Source: Paracoccus sp. MKU1
GTDB taxonomy: Bacteria; Pseudomonadota; Alphaproteobacteria; Rhodobacterales; Rhodobacteraceae
DNA length: 64,000 bases
Direction of reading: 5' to 3'
Assembly (NCBI RefSeq): GCF_001447385.1
Contig: NZ_LLWQ01000154.1
Span: forward strand, 62,001-126,000
The notes beneath the pieces were generated by a model that saw only the letters and a program-made list of their open reading frames with translations, did no database searches and had not been told where the DNA came from. A program made the position numbers and the translations under genes. Below are positions 8,046-18,190 of the stretch, piece by piece; position 1 is the first letter of the stretch, and each line of letters begins with the position of its first letter.

Positions 8046-9107
8046 CTATGCGGCCCCCTCGCGGTCGAGCAGGGCGCGCTTGCGCGCCACGCCCCAGCGA
8101 TAGCCGGACAGCGCGCCGTCGCTGCGTACGACGCGGTGGCAGGGGATGGCGACGGCGATCGGGTTCGCGGCGCAGGCTTGCGCCACGGCGCGGCTGGCTT
8201 GCGGCTCGCCGATGCGGCGGGCGATATCGGCATAGCTGGCGGTGGTGCCGGGCGGGATCTGGCGCAAGGCCTGCCAGACCCGCTGCTGGAAGGCGGTGCC
8301 GCGAATGTCCAGCGGCAGGTCCAGCCCGATGCCCGGCGCCTCGATGAAGCCGACGACGCGCGCGACCAGCGCCTCGAATGCCGCGTCGCCGCCGATCAGC
8401 GTCGCCGCCGGAAAGCGGTCCTGGAAATCGCGCAACAGCGCCTCGGGGTCGTCGCCAAGCGCAATGGCGCAGATGCCGCGCTGGCTTTGCGCGACCAGGA
8501 TCGCCCCAAGCGCGCATTGCCCCAGCGCAAAGCGGATCTCGGCCCCCGCACCGCCCTTGCGCCAGGCCGAGGGCGTCATGCCCAGCATTCCATCGGCGCT
8601 TTCATAGAAACGGCTGTTCGAGTTGAAGCCCGCCTCATAGATCGCGCCGGTGACGCTGGCGCCATTGGCCAGCTGGGCGCGCAGCCGTCCGGCGCGATGC
8701 GCGGCGGCATAGGCGCGCGGCGTCAGCCCGGTGACGGCCTTGAACTGGCGGTGAAAATGGAACGGGCTCAGTCCCGCCGCCTCGGCCAGCGCATCGAGTC
8801 CGGGCGGCGTGTCTGAAGCCTCGATCAGCCGGCAGGCCGCGGCGACCAGCGCGGCATTGGCCTCGGCCACCGAGGCGCCGCGGGGATTGCAGCGCCGACA
8901 GGGACGAAAGCCCGCCGCCTCGGCCTGATCGGGCGAGGCGTAGAGGGTCACGTTCTGCGGCTTGGCCCGCCGCGACGGGCAGGAGGGCCGGCAATAGACC
9001 CCGGTGGTGCGCACGGCATAGACGAAGCTGCTATCTGCCGCCGCGTCGCGGGCCAGCACCTGCTGCCAGCGGGGATCGCTTTCGGTCGGGATCGGGGCAT
9101 GGTCCAT
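8046..9107 (-). CDS. ada: Ada: bifunctional methylphosphotriester/O6-alkylguanine DNA alkyltransferase and regulator
   Basis: 353 residues, complete Ada layout. The N-terminal zinc domain has the four cysteines C39, C43, C70 and C73 (one accepts methyl from phosphotriesters). An AraC-type helix-turn-helix follows (LDALAEAAGLSPFHFHRQFKAVTG). The C-terminal methyltransferase has the active-site motif AIPCHRVVRSDG near residue 318. Methylated Ada normally activates its own gene and other alkylation-repair genes. No alkB or alkA is adjacent in this window. Confidence 0.95.
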   Translation of the reverse strand: MDHAPIPTESDPRWQQVLARDAAADSSFVYAVRTTGVYCRPSCPSRRAKPQNVTLYASPDQAEAAGFRPCRRCNPRGASVAEANAALVAAACRLIEASDTPPGLDALAEAAGLSPFHFHRQFKAVTGLTPRAYAAAHRAGRLRAQLANGASVTGAIYEAGFNSNSRFYESADGMLGMTPSAWRKGGAGAEIRFALGQCALGAILVAQSQRGICAIALGDDPEALLRDFQDRFPAATLIGGDAAFEALVARVVGFIEAPGIGLDLPLDIRGTAFQQRVWQALRQIPPGTTASYADIARRIGEPQASRAVAQACAANPIAVAIPCHRVVRSDGALSGYRWGVARKRALLDREGAA

Positions 9108-9201
9108 GGCAGGAACCTTTCTGCTGCGTCATTCCTGCTATCATATCTAGGAGCGGCCGACGACCGCCGCACTCCGCCGCTTGCGGTCGAATCCCGGTCC
9201 C

Positions 9202-9906
9202 TCAGGGAATGTTCAGCGCCGTGTCCAGCAGGGTGTTGGGCTGCACCAGCGCCTTGAGCGCGGCCGCGTCGGTGATGGTGACGCGCATGCCGTCGATATG
9301 CACGCCATGCTCGCGCAGCGCCTTGAAGGCGCGCGACAGGCTTTCCGGCGTCATCCCCAGATAAGAGGCCAGCAGCCGCTTTTCCTGCGGCAGCACGAAG
9401 CCCTTCGCGCCGCCGGCATCGAGCGATCTTTGCCACAGATAGGCCCCCAGCCTTTCGCGGGCATTGCGCAGCTTGAGGTTCTTGGCATGGCGTACGAGGT
9501 TGCGATAGCCCTCGGAAAGCTCTTGCACGGCGGCGAGGGCGAAGCCGGGATCGCGGGCAAAGGCGGCGCGCACGTCCACCGCCGGGATCAGCACGATCCG
9601 CGACCGCTGCAAGGTGCGCGCCGACATCAGATAGGGCGCATCGCGCATGCAGGCGGCCAGGATGAAGGTGGCGACCGGCTGGACCACGGCCATGGTGGTG
9701 TCGCGGTTCTGCCAATGGGCGTAAAGCTCGACAGCGCCTTCCAGCACGACATGCAGGAAATTCGCCGCCTCTCCCTGCCGGATCAGCTCCAGCTGCGCGG
9801 GAAACACCTGATCATAGGCGGCATGCATCAGCGCGTCGAAAGCCGGGCTGGTCATGTTGGAAAACAGCGACAGTTTGCGAATGTCGTTGCGGTCTTCGTC
9901 GCGCAT
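9202..9906 (-). CDS. narR: NarR, CRP/FNR-family regulator of nitrate respiration
   Basis: 234 residues from the ATG at 9906. It has a cyclic-nucleotide-like beta barrel followed by a winged helix whose recognition helix TPESLSRAFKAL carries the E-x2-SR signature of FNR-type DNA readers, so it should bind TTGAT-N4-ATCAA-like boxes. Only one cysteine is present, so it cannot hold the FNR [4Fe-4S] cluster; this fits NarR of Paracoccus, which responds to nitrate/nitrite rather than O2. It is divergent from narK, with two FNR-type boxes in the spacer. A longer upstream frame to 10059 would run across a box and is less likely. Confidence 0.88.
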   Translation of the reverse strand: MRDEDRNDIRKLSLFSNMTSPAFDALMHAAYDQVFPAQLELIRQGEAANFLHVVLEGAVELYAHWQNRDTTMAVVQPVATFILAACMRDAPYLMSARTLQRSRIVLIPAVDVRAAFARDPGFALAAVQELSEGYRNLVRHAKNLKLRNARERLGAYLWQRSLDAGGAKGFVLPQEKRLLASYLGMTPESLSRAFKALREHGVHIDGMRVTITDAAALKALVQPNTLLDTALNIP

Positions 9907-9957
9907 GTCGGCTGTCCTGAGATGGCTGGTGGAATCGCCGCCAACGTTGCATGAATG

Positions 9958-9971
9958 TTGATATTTGTCAA
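9958..9971 (-). promoter_or_regulatory. FNR-type box for narR
   Basis: TTGAT-ATTT-GTCAA, one mismatch from TTGAT-N4-ATCAA. Its centre is 58.5 bases before the narR start, which would give a short leader if used as a class II activator site. Suggests FnrP control or autoregulation. Confidence 0.7.
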
Positions 9972-10093
9972 TCAAAGGAGGCACATTTGTCATTAAATCA
10001 AGCGTCATGTGCTGCAAGGAGGTTTGAACATTTACCGGGCTGGAAGGCGCAGAAGCCAAATCCGGTCGGTTTCCCCGGTGCAGGGGCAGGAAG

Positions 10094-10107
10094 TTGATTC
10101 AGATCAA
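10094..10107 (+). promoter_or_regulatory. FNR/NarR box for narKGHJI
   Basis: TTGAT-TCAG-ATCAA, a perfect FNR consensus. The centre is about 79 bases before the narK start, so an activator at -41.5 predicts transcription from near 10142 and a leader of about 38 bases. Confidence 0.9.
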
Positions 10108-10179
10108 ACCTTGCCGCCCGGGGGCGTGATGGGTGAGCGCCAGAAACCGCGCGCGAAAGTCCCAATCGGAGCATCCGCC

Positions 10180-12897
10180 ATGCCGGACCCAAGTTCCTTT
10201 CCCCCGACGCAGCAGCAAAAGGCGCTGTGGCTCAGCACCACCGCCTTCACGCTGTGCTTCGCCGTCTGGACGATCTTTTCCATCATCGGCATCACCATCA
10301 AGGAAGAGCTCGGCCTGACCGAGTTCGAATATGGCGTGCTAATCGCCACGCCCATCCTGACCGGATCTCTGGTCCGGATCATCCTGGGCGTCTGGACCGA
10401 ACGCTATGGCGGGCGGCTGGTGTTCTCGCTGCAAATGCTGTTCACCGGCCTTGCCACCTGGGCACTGACCTGGGCCGACAGCTATCTCGGCTTTCTGCTG
10501 GCGGCGCTGGGCGTCGGCCTGGCGGGCGGCTCCTTCATCATCGGCGTCGCCTATGTCTCGAAATGGTTCCCGGCCCAGCGCCAGGGCACCGCGCTGGGCA
10601 TCTTCGGCATGGGCAACGTGGGCGCCGCGGTGACCAAGTTCATCGCGCCCTTCATCCTGGTCGCCTGGGGCTGGCAGGCCGTGGCGCAGATCTGGGCGGT
10701 GGGCATCGCGCTGATGGGCGTGATCTTTCTGCTGGTCGCCCGCGACGATCCCGATTTCGAGGCCCGCCGCGCCCAGGGCATTGCCGCGCCCAGCTTGGCC
10801 GAGCAATTTGCGCCGCTGAAGAAGCTCCAGGTCTGGCGCTTCGCGCTTTACTATTTCTTCGTCTTCGGCGGCTTCGTCGCCCTGGCGCTGTGGCTGCCGC
10901 ATTACCTGACGCAGGTTTACGGCGTCGATCTGCGGGTCGCCGGCATGGCGGCGGCGGCCTTCAGCCTGTCGGCCAGCATCTTTCGCGCCTATGGCGGCAT
11001 CCTGTCGGACCGCTTCGGCGCGCGCACGGTGATGTACTGGACCTTCGGCTTCAGCGCCCTGTTCCTGTTCATGCTGTCCTATCCGCCGACCGATTACACC
11101 ATTCGCGGCAAGGACGGGCTGATCTCGTTCTCGACCGAGATGGGGCTCTGGCCCTTCGTGGTGACGCTGTTCGCGCTGGGCTTCTTCATGAGCCTGGGCA
11201 AGGCCGCGATCTTCAAGCATATCCCGGTCTATTACCCGAACCATGTCGGGGCGGTCGGCGGCCTCGTGGGCATGATCGGCGGCCTGGGCGGCTTCATCCT
11301 GCCCATCGTCTTCGGCGCGCTTCTGGACCTGACGGGGATCTGGACCTCCAGCTTTGCGCTGCTGTTCCTGGTGGTCGTCGTCTCGATGGCCTGGATGCAC
11401 CTGTCGATCCGCGCCATGGAGCGCCGCGCGCAGGGCCGGGCCCTGGACCGGCTGCCGAACTTTCCCGAACTGGCCGAGGTGCATGACCCCGAGCGCACGG
11501 TGATGCCGCGCGTGCTGGACGACTGGCGCCCCGAGAACCCGACCTTCTGGGCCGAGCAGGGCCGCCGGATCGCCAGGCGCAACCTGTGGATCTCGATCCC
11601 GGCGCTGACGCTTGCCTTCGCGGTCTGGATGGTCTGGTCGGTGGTGGTGGCCAAGCTGCCGCTGATCGGCTTCGACTTCGGCCAGGACCAGCTGTTCTGG
11701 CTGGCGGCGCTGCCGGCGCTGTCCGGCGCCACGCTGCGCATCTTCTACAGCTTCATGGTGCCGATCTTTGGCGGGCGGCTGTGGACGACGCTGTCGACCG
11801 CCTCGCTGCTGATCCCGGCCATGGGCATCGGCTATGCGGTGCAGGATCCCTCGACGCCCTATCTGATCTTCGTGGTGCTGGCGCTGCTATGCGGGCTCGG
11901 GGGGGCGAACTTCGCCTCATCCATGGCCAATATCAGCTTCTTCTTTCCCAAGGCCGAAAAGGGCAACGCCCTGGGGCTGAACGCCGGCCTGGGCAACCTG
12001 GGCGTATCGCTGATGCAGTTCCTGGTGCCCATCGCCATCACCGCCGGCATCTTCGGCGCCATGGGCGGCGCCCCGCAGGAGCTTTCGGACGGCGGCCGGC
12101 TGTGGATGCAGAACGCGGGCTTCATCTGGGTGCCCTTCATCATCGCCTCGACCATCGCGGCCTGGCTGGGCATGAACGACATCACCGATGCCCGCGCCAG
12201 CTTCCGCGAGCAGGCGGTGATCTTCACCCGCAAGCACAACTGGGTGATGTGCCTGCTCTATATCGGCACCTTCGGCAGCTTCATCGGCTATTCGGCGGGC
12301 TTCCCGCTGCTGATCGGCCTGGCCTTCCCCGAGGTGAACGCACTGCAATTCGTCTTCCTCGGCCCGCTGGTCGGCGCGCTCAGCCGCGCGGGCACCGGCT
12401 GGCTTTCGGATCGGGTCGGCGGCGGGCGGGTGACCTTCTGGGTCTTTGCCGGCATGATCGCCTCGGTCGCGCTGGTGATCGTCTCGCTTCAGGCGCTGTC
12501 CTTCTGGGGCTTCTTCGCGGGCTTCATGGCGCTGTTCTTCTTTACCGGGGTCGGCAATTCCTCGACCTTCCAGATGATCCCGGTGATCATGCGCAAGGAA
12601 GTCGCCCGGCTGGAGCCGCAGCTTTCGCCCGAGGATGGCCGCCGCCAGTCGGACCGCGAATCCGCCGCGATCATCGCCTTCACCAGCGCGATCGGCGCCT
12701 ATGGCGGCTTCTTCATCCCCAAGGCCTATGGCAGCTCGATCGCCCTGACCGGATCGGCGCTCGGCGCGCTCTGGGCCTTCCTCGGCTTCTACGTGCTCTG
12801 CCTTGCCGTGACCTGGGTGTTCTACACCCGGCCGGGCGGCCTGTTGCACGACATCGAACGCGGCCGCGCCCCTGCCGGCGCCGCCACCCCCGCCTGA
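10180..12897 (+). CDS. narK: NarK, fused NarK1-NarK2 nitrate/nitrite transporter
   Basis: 905 residues from the ATG at 10180, which follows a GGAG. About twice the length of a single MFS nitrate porter. The first half (to about residue 430) and the second half (from about 455) each form a 12-helix NarK-type module, with nitrate-porter features such as GNLGVSLMQFLVP in the second. In Paracoccus the NarK1 part is a proton-linked nitrate importer and the NarK2 part a nitrate/nitrite exchanger, together supplying the cytoplasmic-facing NarG. First gene of the nar operon, 14 bases before narG. Confidence 0.95.
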   Translation: MPDPSSFPPTQQQKALWLSTTAFTLCFAVWTIFSIIGITIKEELGLTEFEYGVLIATPILTGSLVRIILGVWTERYGGRLVFSLQMLFTGLATWALTWADSYLGFLLAALGVGLAGGSFIIGVAYVSKWFPAQRQGTALGIFGMGNVGAAVTKFIAPFILVAWGWQAVAQIWAVGIALMGVIFLLVARDDPDFEARRAQGIAAPSLAEQFAPLKKLQVWRFALYYFFVFGGFVALALWLPHYLTQVYGVDLRVAGMAAAAFSLSASIFRAYGGILSDRFGARTVMYWTFGFSALFLFMLSYPPTDYTIRGKDGLISFSTEMGLWPFVVTLFALGFFMSLGKAAIFKHIPVYYPNHVGAVGGLVGMIGGLGGFILPIVFGALLDLTGIWTSSFALLFLVVVVSMAWMHLSIRAMERRAQGRALDRLPNFPELAEVHDPERTVMPRVLDDWRPENPTFWAEQGRRIARRNLWISIPALTLAFAVWMVWSVVVAKLPLIGFDFGQDQLFWLAALPALSGATLRIFYSFMVPIFGGRLWTTLSTASLLIPAMGIGYAVQDPSTPYLIFVVLALLCGLGGANFASSMANISFFFPKAEKGNALGLNAGLGNLGVSLMQFLVPIAITAGIFGAMGGAPQELSDGGRLWMQNAGFIWVPFIIASTIAAWLGMNDITDARASFREQAVIFTRKHNWVMCLLYIGTFGSFIGYSAGFPLLIGLAFPEVNALQFVFLGPLVGALSRAGTGWLSDRVGGGRVTFWVFAGMIASVALVIVSLQALSFWGFFAGFMALFFFTGVGNSSTFQMIPVIMRKEVARLEPQLSPEDGRRQSDRESAAIIAFTSAIGAYGGFFIPKAYGSSIALTGSALGALWAFLGFYVLCLAVTWVFYTRPGGLLHDIERGRAPAGAATPA

Positions 12898-12911
12898 CAT
12901 AGGAGACAGCC

Positions 12912-15900
12912 ATGAGCCATCTGCTGGACCGCCTGAACTTCCTGAAACCCGCCCGCAAGGACGTGTTTGCGGAAGGGCATGGCCAGACCACGACCGAGAA
13001 CCGCGACTGGGAGGAGACCTATCGCTCGCGCTGGCGCCACGACAAGATCGTTCGTTCCACCCATGGGGTGAACTGCACCGGCTCCTGTTCCTGGAAGATC
13101 TATGTCAAATCCGGCATCGTCACCTGGGAGACGCAGCAGACCGACTATCCCCGCACCCGGCCTGACCTGCCGAACCACGAGCCGCGGGGCTGCGCGCGCG
13201 GCGCCTCCTACAGCTGGTATCTCTACAGCGCGAACCGGGTGAAGACGCCGCTGATCCGCGGCCGGCTGATGAAGCTCTGGCGCGAGAAGCGCAAGACCCT
13301 GACGCCCATCCAGGCCTGGACCGCGATCCAGAACGACCCGCAGGCCCGCGAAAGCTATACCCGCATCCGCGGCAAGGGCGGCTTCGTGCGCGCGACCTGG
13401 GACGAAGCGACCGAGATCGTCGCCGCCGCCAACGCCTATACGGCCCGCAAATACGGTCCCGACCGGGTCTTCGGCTTCTCGCCGATCCCGGCCATGTCGA
13501 TGGTCTCCTATGCCGCCGGTACGCGCTACCTGTCGCTGCTGGGCGGGACCTGCATGTCCTTCTATGACTGGTATTGCGACCTGCCGCCCGCCAGCCCGCA
13601 GACCTGGGGCGAACAGACCGACGTGCCGGAATCGGCCGATTGGTATAATGCGGGCTACCTGCTGCTCTGGGGCTCGAACGTGCCGCAGACCCGCACGCCG
13701 GATGCGCATTTCTATACCGAGGCGCGCTATCGCGGCACCAAATCGGCGGTGATCTGCCCCGACTATTCCGAGGCGGCGAAGTTCGGCGACATCTGGCTGA
13801 ACGCCAAGCAGGGCACCGACGCCGCGCTCGGCATGGCCTTTGGCCATGTCATCCTGCGCGAGTTCCACCTGGACCGGCAGGCCGAGTATTTCGAGGATTA
13901 CTGCCGCCGCTATTCCGACATGCCGATGCTGGTCAGGCTGGACGAGCGCGACGGCCGCCTCATCCCCGGCCGCCAGTTGCGCGCCAGCGATTTCGACGGC
14001 GCGCTGGGGCAGGCGAACAACCCGGAATGGAAGACGGTCGCCATCGACGAGACCACGGGCCGCATCGTGGTGCCGAACGGTTCCGTGGGCTTCCGCTGGG
14101 GCGAGGAGGGGCGCTGGAACCTGGAGCAGAAGGCCGGCGAGGACGAGGTCCGGCTGAAGATGAGCCTGGTCCTCGACGAGGATCGCGACGACGTGGTCGG
14201 CGTCGATTTCCCCTATTTCGGCGGTGCCGCGACCAACGGCTTCGCGGTGGACGACCGCGGCGCGGTGCTGACCCGCAACGTGCCGGTCAAGCGCCTGACC
14301 CTCGCCAATGGCGAACAGGCGCTGGTCGCCACGGTCTTCGACCTGTTCTGCGCCAATTACAGCCTGGACCGGGGCCTGGGCGGCGAGAACGTCGCCCGCG
14401 ACTATGACGCCGATGTGCCCTTCACCCCGGCCTGGGCGGAACGGATCACCGGCGTGCGCCGCGACAAGATCATCCAGGTGGCGCGCGAATTCGCCGCCAA
14501 TGCCGAAAAGACCAACGGGCGCAGCATGGTCATCATCGGTGCGGCGATGAACCATTGGTTCCACATGGACATGAACTATCGCGCCGTCATCAACATGCTG
14601 GTGATGTGCGGCTGCGTCGGCCAGTCGGGCGGCGGCTGGGCGCATTACGTCGGCCAGGAAAAGCTGCGCCCGCAGACCGGCTGGACGGCGCTGGCCTTCG
14701 CGCTGGACTGGGCACGCCCGCCGCGCCACATGAACTCGACCTCGGCCTGGTATGCCCATACCGACCAATGGCGCTACGAGACGGTGAGCGCGCAGGAGAT
14801 CCTGTCGCCCACCGCACCCGAGGGCGACTGGAACCGGCTCAGCCTGATCGACTACAACATCCGCGCCGAGCGGATGGGCTGGCTGCCCTCGGCCCCGCAG
14901 CTGCGCACGAACCCGCTGGAGGTCGGCCGGGCGGCCAAAGAGGCCGGCGTGCCGGTCAAGGATTACGTGGCCGAACGGCTGAAATCCGGCGCCTTGCAGA
15001 TGTCCTGCGAGGACCCGGACGCGCCCGAGAACTGGCCGAGGAACCTGTTCGTCTGGCGCTCGAACCTGCTTGGCTCCTCGGGCAAGGGGCATGAATATTT
15101 CCTCAAGCACCTGCTCGGCACCGATCACGGCGTGCAGGGCAAGGATCTGGGCCAGGAGGGTCGCCAGAAGCCGGTCGAGGCCGCCTGGCACGACCAGGCG
15201 CCCGAGGGCAAGCTGGACCTGCTGGTCACCATCGACTTCCGCATGTCCACCACCGCCGTCTATGCCGACATCGTCCTGCCGACCGCCAGCTGGTACGAAA
15301 AGGACGACATGAACACCTCGGACATGCATCCGTTCATCCACCCGCTGCAAGCGGCGGTGGACCCGGCCTATGAATCGCGTTCCGACTGGGAGATCTTCAA
15401 GTCCATCGCCCGCAAGTTCTCCGAGGTCGCGCCCGAGATCCTGGGGGTCGAGACCGACGTGGTGCAGCTGCCCTTGCAGCACGACAGCGCCGGCGAGATC
15501 GCCCAGCCCTTCGTGCAGGACTGGAAGCGCGGCGAATGCGAGTTGATCCCCGGCAAGACCGCGCCGGCCTATATCGAGGTGACGCGGGATTACCCGAACC
15601 TCTACAAGCGCTTCACCGCGCTGGGGCCGCTGATGGAAAAGCTGGGCAATGGCGGCAAGGGCATCTCCTGGGACACCAAGGACGAGGTGCATCACTTGCA
15701 GGCGCTGAACGGTCGCGTGACCGAGGAGGGCGCGACCCGCGGCATGGCCCGGATCGAGACGGCGATCGATGCCGCCGAGGTGGTGCTGATGCTGGCCCCC
15801 GAGACCAATGGCGAGGTGGCGGTCAAGGCCTGGCAGGCGCTGTCCAAGGCGACGGGCCGCGACCACAAGCATCTGGCCGAGGTCAAGGAGGACGAGAAGA

Positions 15901-16676
15901 TCCGCTTCCGCGACATCGCCGCCCAGCCCAGGAAGATCATCTCGTCGCCCACCTGGTCGGGCATCGAAAGCGAGGAGGTCTGCTACAATGCCGGCTGGAC
16001 CAACGTGCATGAGCTGATCCCGTGGCGCACCGTCTCGGGGCGCCAGCAGCTTTACCAGGACCATGAATGGATGCGCGCCTTTGGCGAAAGCCTGGTGACA
16101 TGGCGGCCGCCGGTCGATCTGAAGACCATCGGCGCGGATGCGCGGAAATCGCTCGGGGCCGGCGAAAAGCATGTGGTGCTGAACTTCCTGACCCCGCACC
16201 AGAAATGGGGCATCCATTCCACCTATACGGACAACCTGCTGATGCTGACGCTGAACCGCGGCGGCCCGGTGGTCTGGATATCCGAGATCGACGCGAAGAA
16301 AGCCGGGCTGGTCGATAATGACTGGGTCGAGGTCTTCAACAGCAATGGCGTCATCACCGCCCGCGCGGTGGTCAGCCAGCGCATGAAGGAAGGCAGCATG
16401 TTCATGTATCACGCCCAGGAAAAGATCGTGAACACGCCCGGCAGCCAGATCACCGGCCTGCGCGGCGGCATCCACAACTCGGTGACGCGGATCGTGCCGA
16501 AGCCCACCCACATGATCGGCGGCTATGCCCAGCTGGCCTATGGCTTCAACTATTACGGCACCGTGGGCGCGAACCGGGACGAATTCGTCATCGTCCGCAA
16601 GATGAACAAGGTCGACTGGCTCGACCAACCCCTGGAAACGGGGGCCGCAACCCAAAAGATGGAGGCAGCGGAATGA
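12912..16676 (+). CDS. narG: NarG, membrane-bound nitrate reductase alpha subunit
   Basis: 1254 residues, molybdenum (bis-MGD) catalytic subunit reducing nitrate to nitrite on the cytoplasmic side. The FS0 iron-sulfur ligands are at H51, C55, C59 and C94, and the Mo-ligating aspartate is D223 in YDWYCDLPP; all match E. coli NarG positions within two residues. Length is normal. Preceded by GGAGA, and the stop overlaps the narH ATG by four bases. Forms a complex with NarH and NarI; cofactor insertion is by NarJ. Confidence 0.98.
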   Translation: MSHLLDRLNFLKPARKDVFAEGHGQTTTENRDWEETYRSRWRHDKIVRSTHGVNCTGSCSWKIYVKSGIVTWETQQTDYPRTRPDLPNHEPRGCARGASYSWYLYSANRVKTPLIRGRLMKLWREKRKTLTPIQAWTAIQNDPQARESYTRIRGKGGFVRATWDEATEIVAAANAYTARKYGPDRVFGFSPIPAMSMVSYAAGTRYLSLLGGTCMSFYDWYCDLPPASPQTWGEQTDVPESADWYNAGYLLLWGSNVPQTRTPDAHFYTEARYRGTKSAVICPDYSEAAKFGDIWLNAKQGTDAALGMAFGHVILREFHLDRQAEYFEDYCRRYSDMPMLVRLDERDGRLIPGRQLRASDFDGALGQANNPEWKTVAIDETTGRIVVPNGSVGFRWGEEGRWNLEQKAGEDEVRLKMSLVLDEDRDDVVGVDFPYFGGAATNGFAVDDRGAVLTRNVPVKRLTLANGEQALVATVFDLFCANYSLDRGLGGENVARDYDADVPFTPAWAERITGVRRDKIIQVAREFAANAEKTNGRSMVIIGAAMNHWFHMDMNYRAVINMLVMCGCVGQSGGGWAHYVGQEKLRPQTGWTALAFALDWARPPRHMNSTSAWYAHTDQWRYETVSAQEILSPTAPEGDWNRLSLIDYNIRAERMGWLPSAPQLRTNPLEVGRAAKEAGVPVKDYVAERLKSGALQMSCEDPDAPENWPRNLFVWRSNLLGSSGKGHEYFLKHLLGTDHGVQGKDLGQEGRQKPVEAAWHDQAPEGKLDLLVTIDFRMSTTAVYADIVLPTASWYEKDDMNTSDMHPFIHPLQAAVDPAYESRSDWEIFKSIARKFSEVAPEILGVETDVVQLPLQHDSAGEIAQPFVQDWKRGECELIPGKTAPAYIEVTRDYPNLYKRFTALGPLMEKLGNGGKGISWDTKDEVHHLQALNGRVTEEGATRGMARIETAIDAAEVVLMLAPETNGEVAVKAWQALSKATGRDHKHLAEVKEDEKIRFRDIAAQPRKIISSPTWSGIESEEVCYNAGWTNVHELIPWRTVSGRQQLYQDHEWMRAFGESLVTWRPPVDLKTIGADARKSLGAGEKHVVLNFLTPHQKWGIHSTYTDNLLMLTLNRGGPVVWISEIDAKKAGLVDNDWVEVFNSNGVITARAVVSQRMKEGSMFMYHAQEKIVNTPGSQITGLRGGIHNSVTRIVPKPTHMIGGYAQLAYGFNYYGTVGANRDEFVIVRKMNKVDWLDQPLETGAATQKMEAAE

Positions 16677-18190
16677 AAGTGCGTGCGCAAATCGGCATGG
16701 TGCTGAACCTGGACAAGTGCATCGGCTGCCATACCTGCTCGGTGACCTGCAAGAACGTCTGGACCTCGCGCGAGGGTGTCGAATACGCCTGGTTCAACAA
16801 TGTCGAGACCAAGCCCGGCATCGGCTATCCCAAGGACTGGGAAAACCAGAGGCGCTGGAACGGCGGCTGGGTGCGGACCCGCTCGGGGCATCTGCAACCC
16901 AAGCAGGGCGGCAAGTGGCGGATCCTGGCGAATATCTTCGCCAATCCCGACCTGCCCGAGATCGACGATTTCTACGAGCCCTTCGATTTCGACTACGACC
17001 ACCTGAAATCGGCGCCCGAGATGCAGGCTTTCCCGACCGCCCGGCCGCGCTCCAAGATCTCGGGCGAGCGGATGGAAAAGATCGAATGGGGCCCGAACTG
17101 GGAGGAGATCCTGGGCGGCGAGTTCGAGAAACGCAGCAAGGACTATAACTTCGAGGGCATCCAGAAGGACATCTACGGCGAATATGAAAACACCTTCATG
17201 ATGTATCTGCCCAGGCTGTGCGAGCATTGCCTCAACCCGGCCTGCGTCGCCTCCTGCCCCTCGGGCGCGATCTACAAGCGCGAGGAGGACGGCGTGGTGC
17301 TGATCGACCAGGACAAGTGCCGGGGTTGGCGGATGTGCGTCTCGGGCTGCCCCTACAAGAAGATCTATTACAACTGGTCCACCGGGAAGTCGGAAAAATG
17401 CATCCTGTGCTATCCGCGGCTTGAATCGGGCCAGCCCACGGTCTGCTCGGAAACCTGCGTCGGCCGCATCCGCTATCTGGGGGTGATGCTTTACGACGCC
17501 GACAAGATCGCCGAGGCGGCGAGCGCCGAGTCCGAAATGGACCTCTACGACGCGCAGCTCGGCGTCTTCCTGGACCCCAACGATCCCGAGGTGATCGCCG
17601 CCGCCCGCGCCGAGGGCGTACCCGAGGACTGGATCCGCGGCGCGCAGAACTCGCCGATCTGGAAGATGGCGATGGAATGGAAGATCGCCTTCCCGCTGCA
17701 TCCGGAATATCGCACCCTGCCGATGGTCTGGTATGTGCCGCCGCTGTCGCCGATCCAGAACGCCGCCGAGGCGGGCAAGATCGCCGCCCAGGACGACATG
17801 CCCGACGTGCGCAGCCTGCGCATCCCGCTGCGCTATCTGGCGAACATGCTGACTGCGGGCGACGAGGCCCCGGTCGCCGCCGCGCTGGAGCGGATGCTGG
17901 CCATGCGCAGCTACATGCGCTCCAAGACGCTGGACGGGGTGGTGAACCTCGGCGTCGCCAAGCGCGTCGGCCTGACGCCGCAGCAGATCGACGAGATGTA
18001 TCACCTGCTCGCCATCGCCAATTACGAGGACCGCTTCGTCATCCCGACCACGCATCGCGAGATCGTCGAGGATGCCTACGACCTGCGCGGCGGCTGCGGC
18101 TTTACCGACGGGCATGGCTGTTCGTCGGGCGACAGCCCCTCGCTGTTCGGCGGCAAGAAGTTCCGCAGCCCGCAGGAGTTCATCGCATGA
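16673..18190 (+). CDS. narH: NarH, nitrate reductase beta subunit
   Basis: 505 residues, four-cluster ferredoxin-like subunit that moves electrons from the NarI haems to NarG. The first cysteine set is C16, C19, C22, C26. Further sets are CEHCLNPACVASCP, CRGWRMCVSGCP (Trp in place of one Cys, giving the [3Fe-4S] cluster) and the split set CILC...CSETC. The start overlaps the narG stop and the stop overlaps the narJ start, so translation is coupled. Confidence 0.97.
   Translation: MKVRAQIGMVLNLDKCIGCHTCSVTCKNVWTSREGVEYAWFNNVETKPGIGYPKDWENQRRWNGGWVRTRSGHLQPKQGGKWRILANIFANPDLPEIDDFYEPFDFDYDHLKSAPEMQAFPTARPRSKISGERMEKIEWGPNWEEILGGEFEKRSKDYNFEGIQKDIYGEYENTFMMYLPRLCEHCLNPACVASCPSGAIYKREEDGVVLIDQDKCRGWRMCVSGCPYKKIYYNWSTGKSEKCILCYPRLESGQPTVCSETCVGRIRYLGVMLYDADKIAEAASAESEMDLYDAQLGVFLDPNDPEVIAAARAEGVPEDWIRGAQNSPIWKMAMEWKIAFPLHPEYRTLPMVWYVPPLSPIQNAAEAGKIAAQDDMPDVRSLRIPLRYLANMLTAGDEAPVAAALERMLAMRSYMRSKTLDGVVNLGVAKRVGLTPQQIDEMYHLLAIANYEDRFVIPTTHREIVEDAYDLRGGCGFTDGHGCSSGDSPSLFGGKKFRSPQEFIA

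Noticed and set aside
10009..10179. N-terminal extension of narK to 10009
   Set aside because: Would cover the perfect FNR box; the ATG at 10180 has a ribosome site and matches the family start.
12822..16655. 1277-residue open frame antisense to narG
   Set aside because: Mirror of the narG/narK coding sequence caused by high GC and codon bias; His/Arg/Gly-rich with no recognisable domain.
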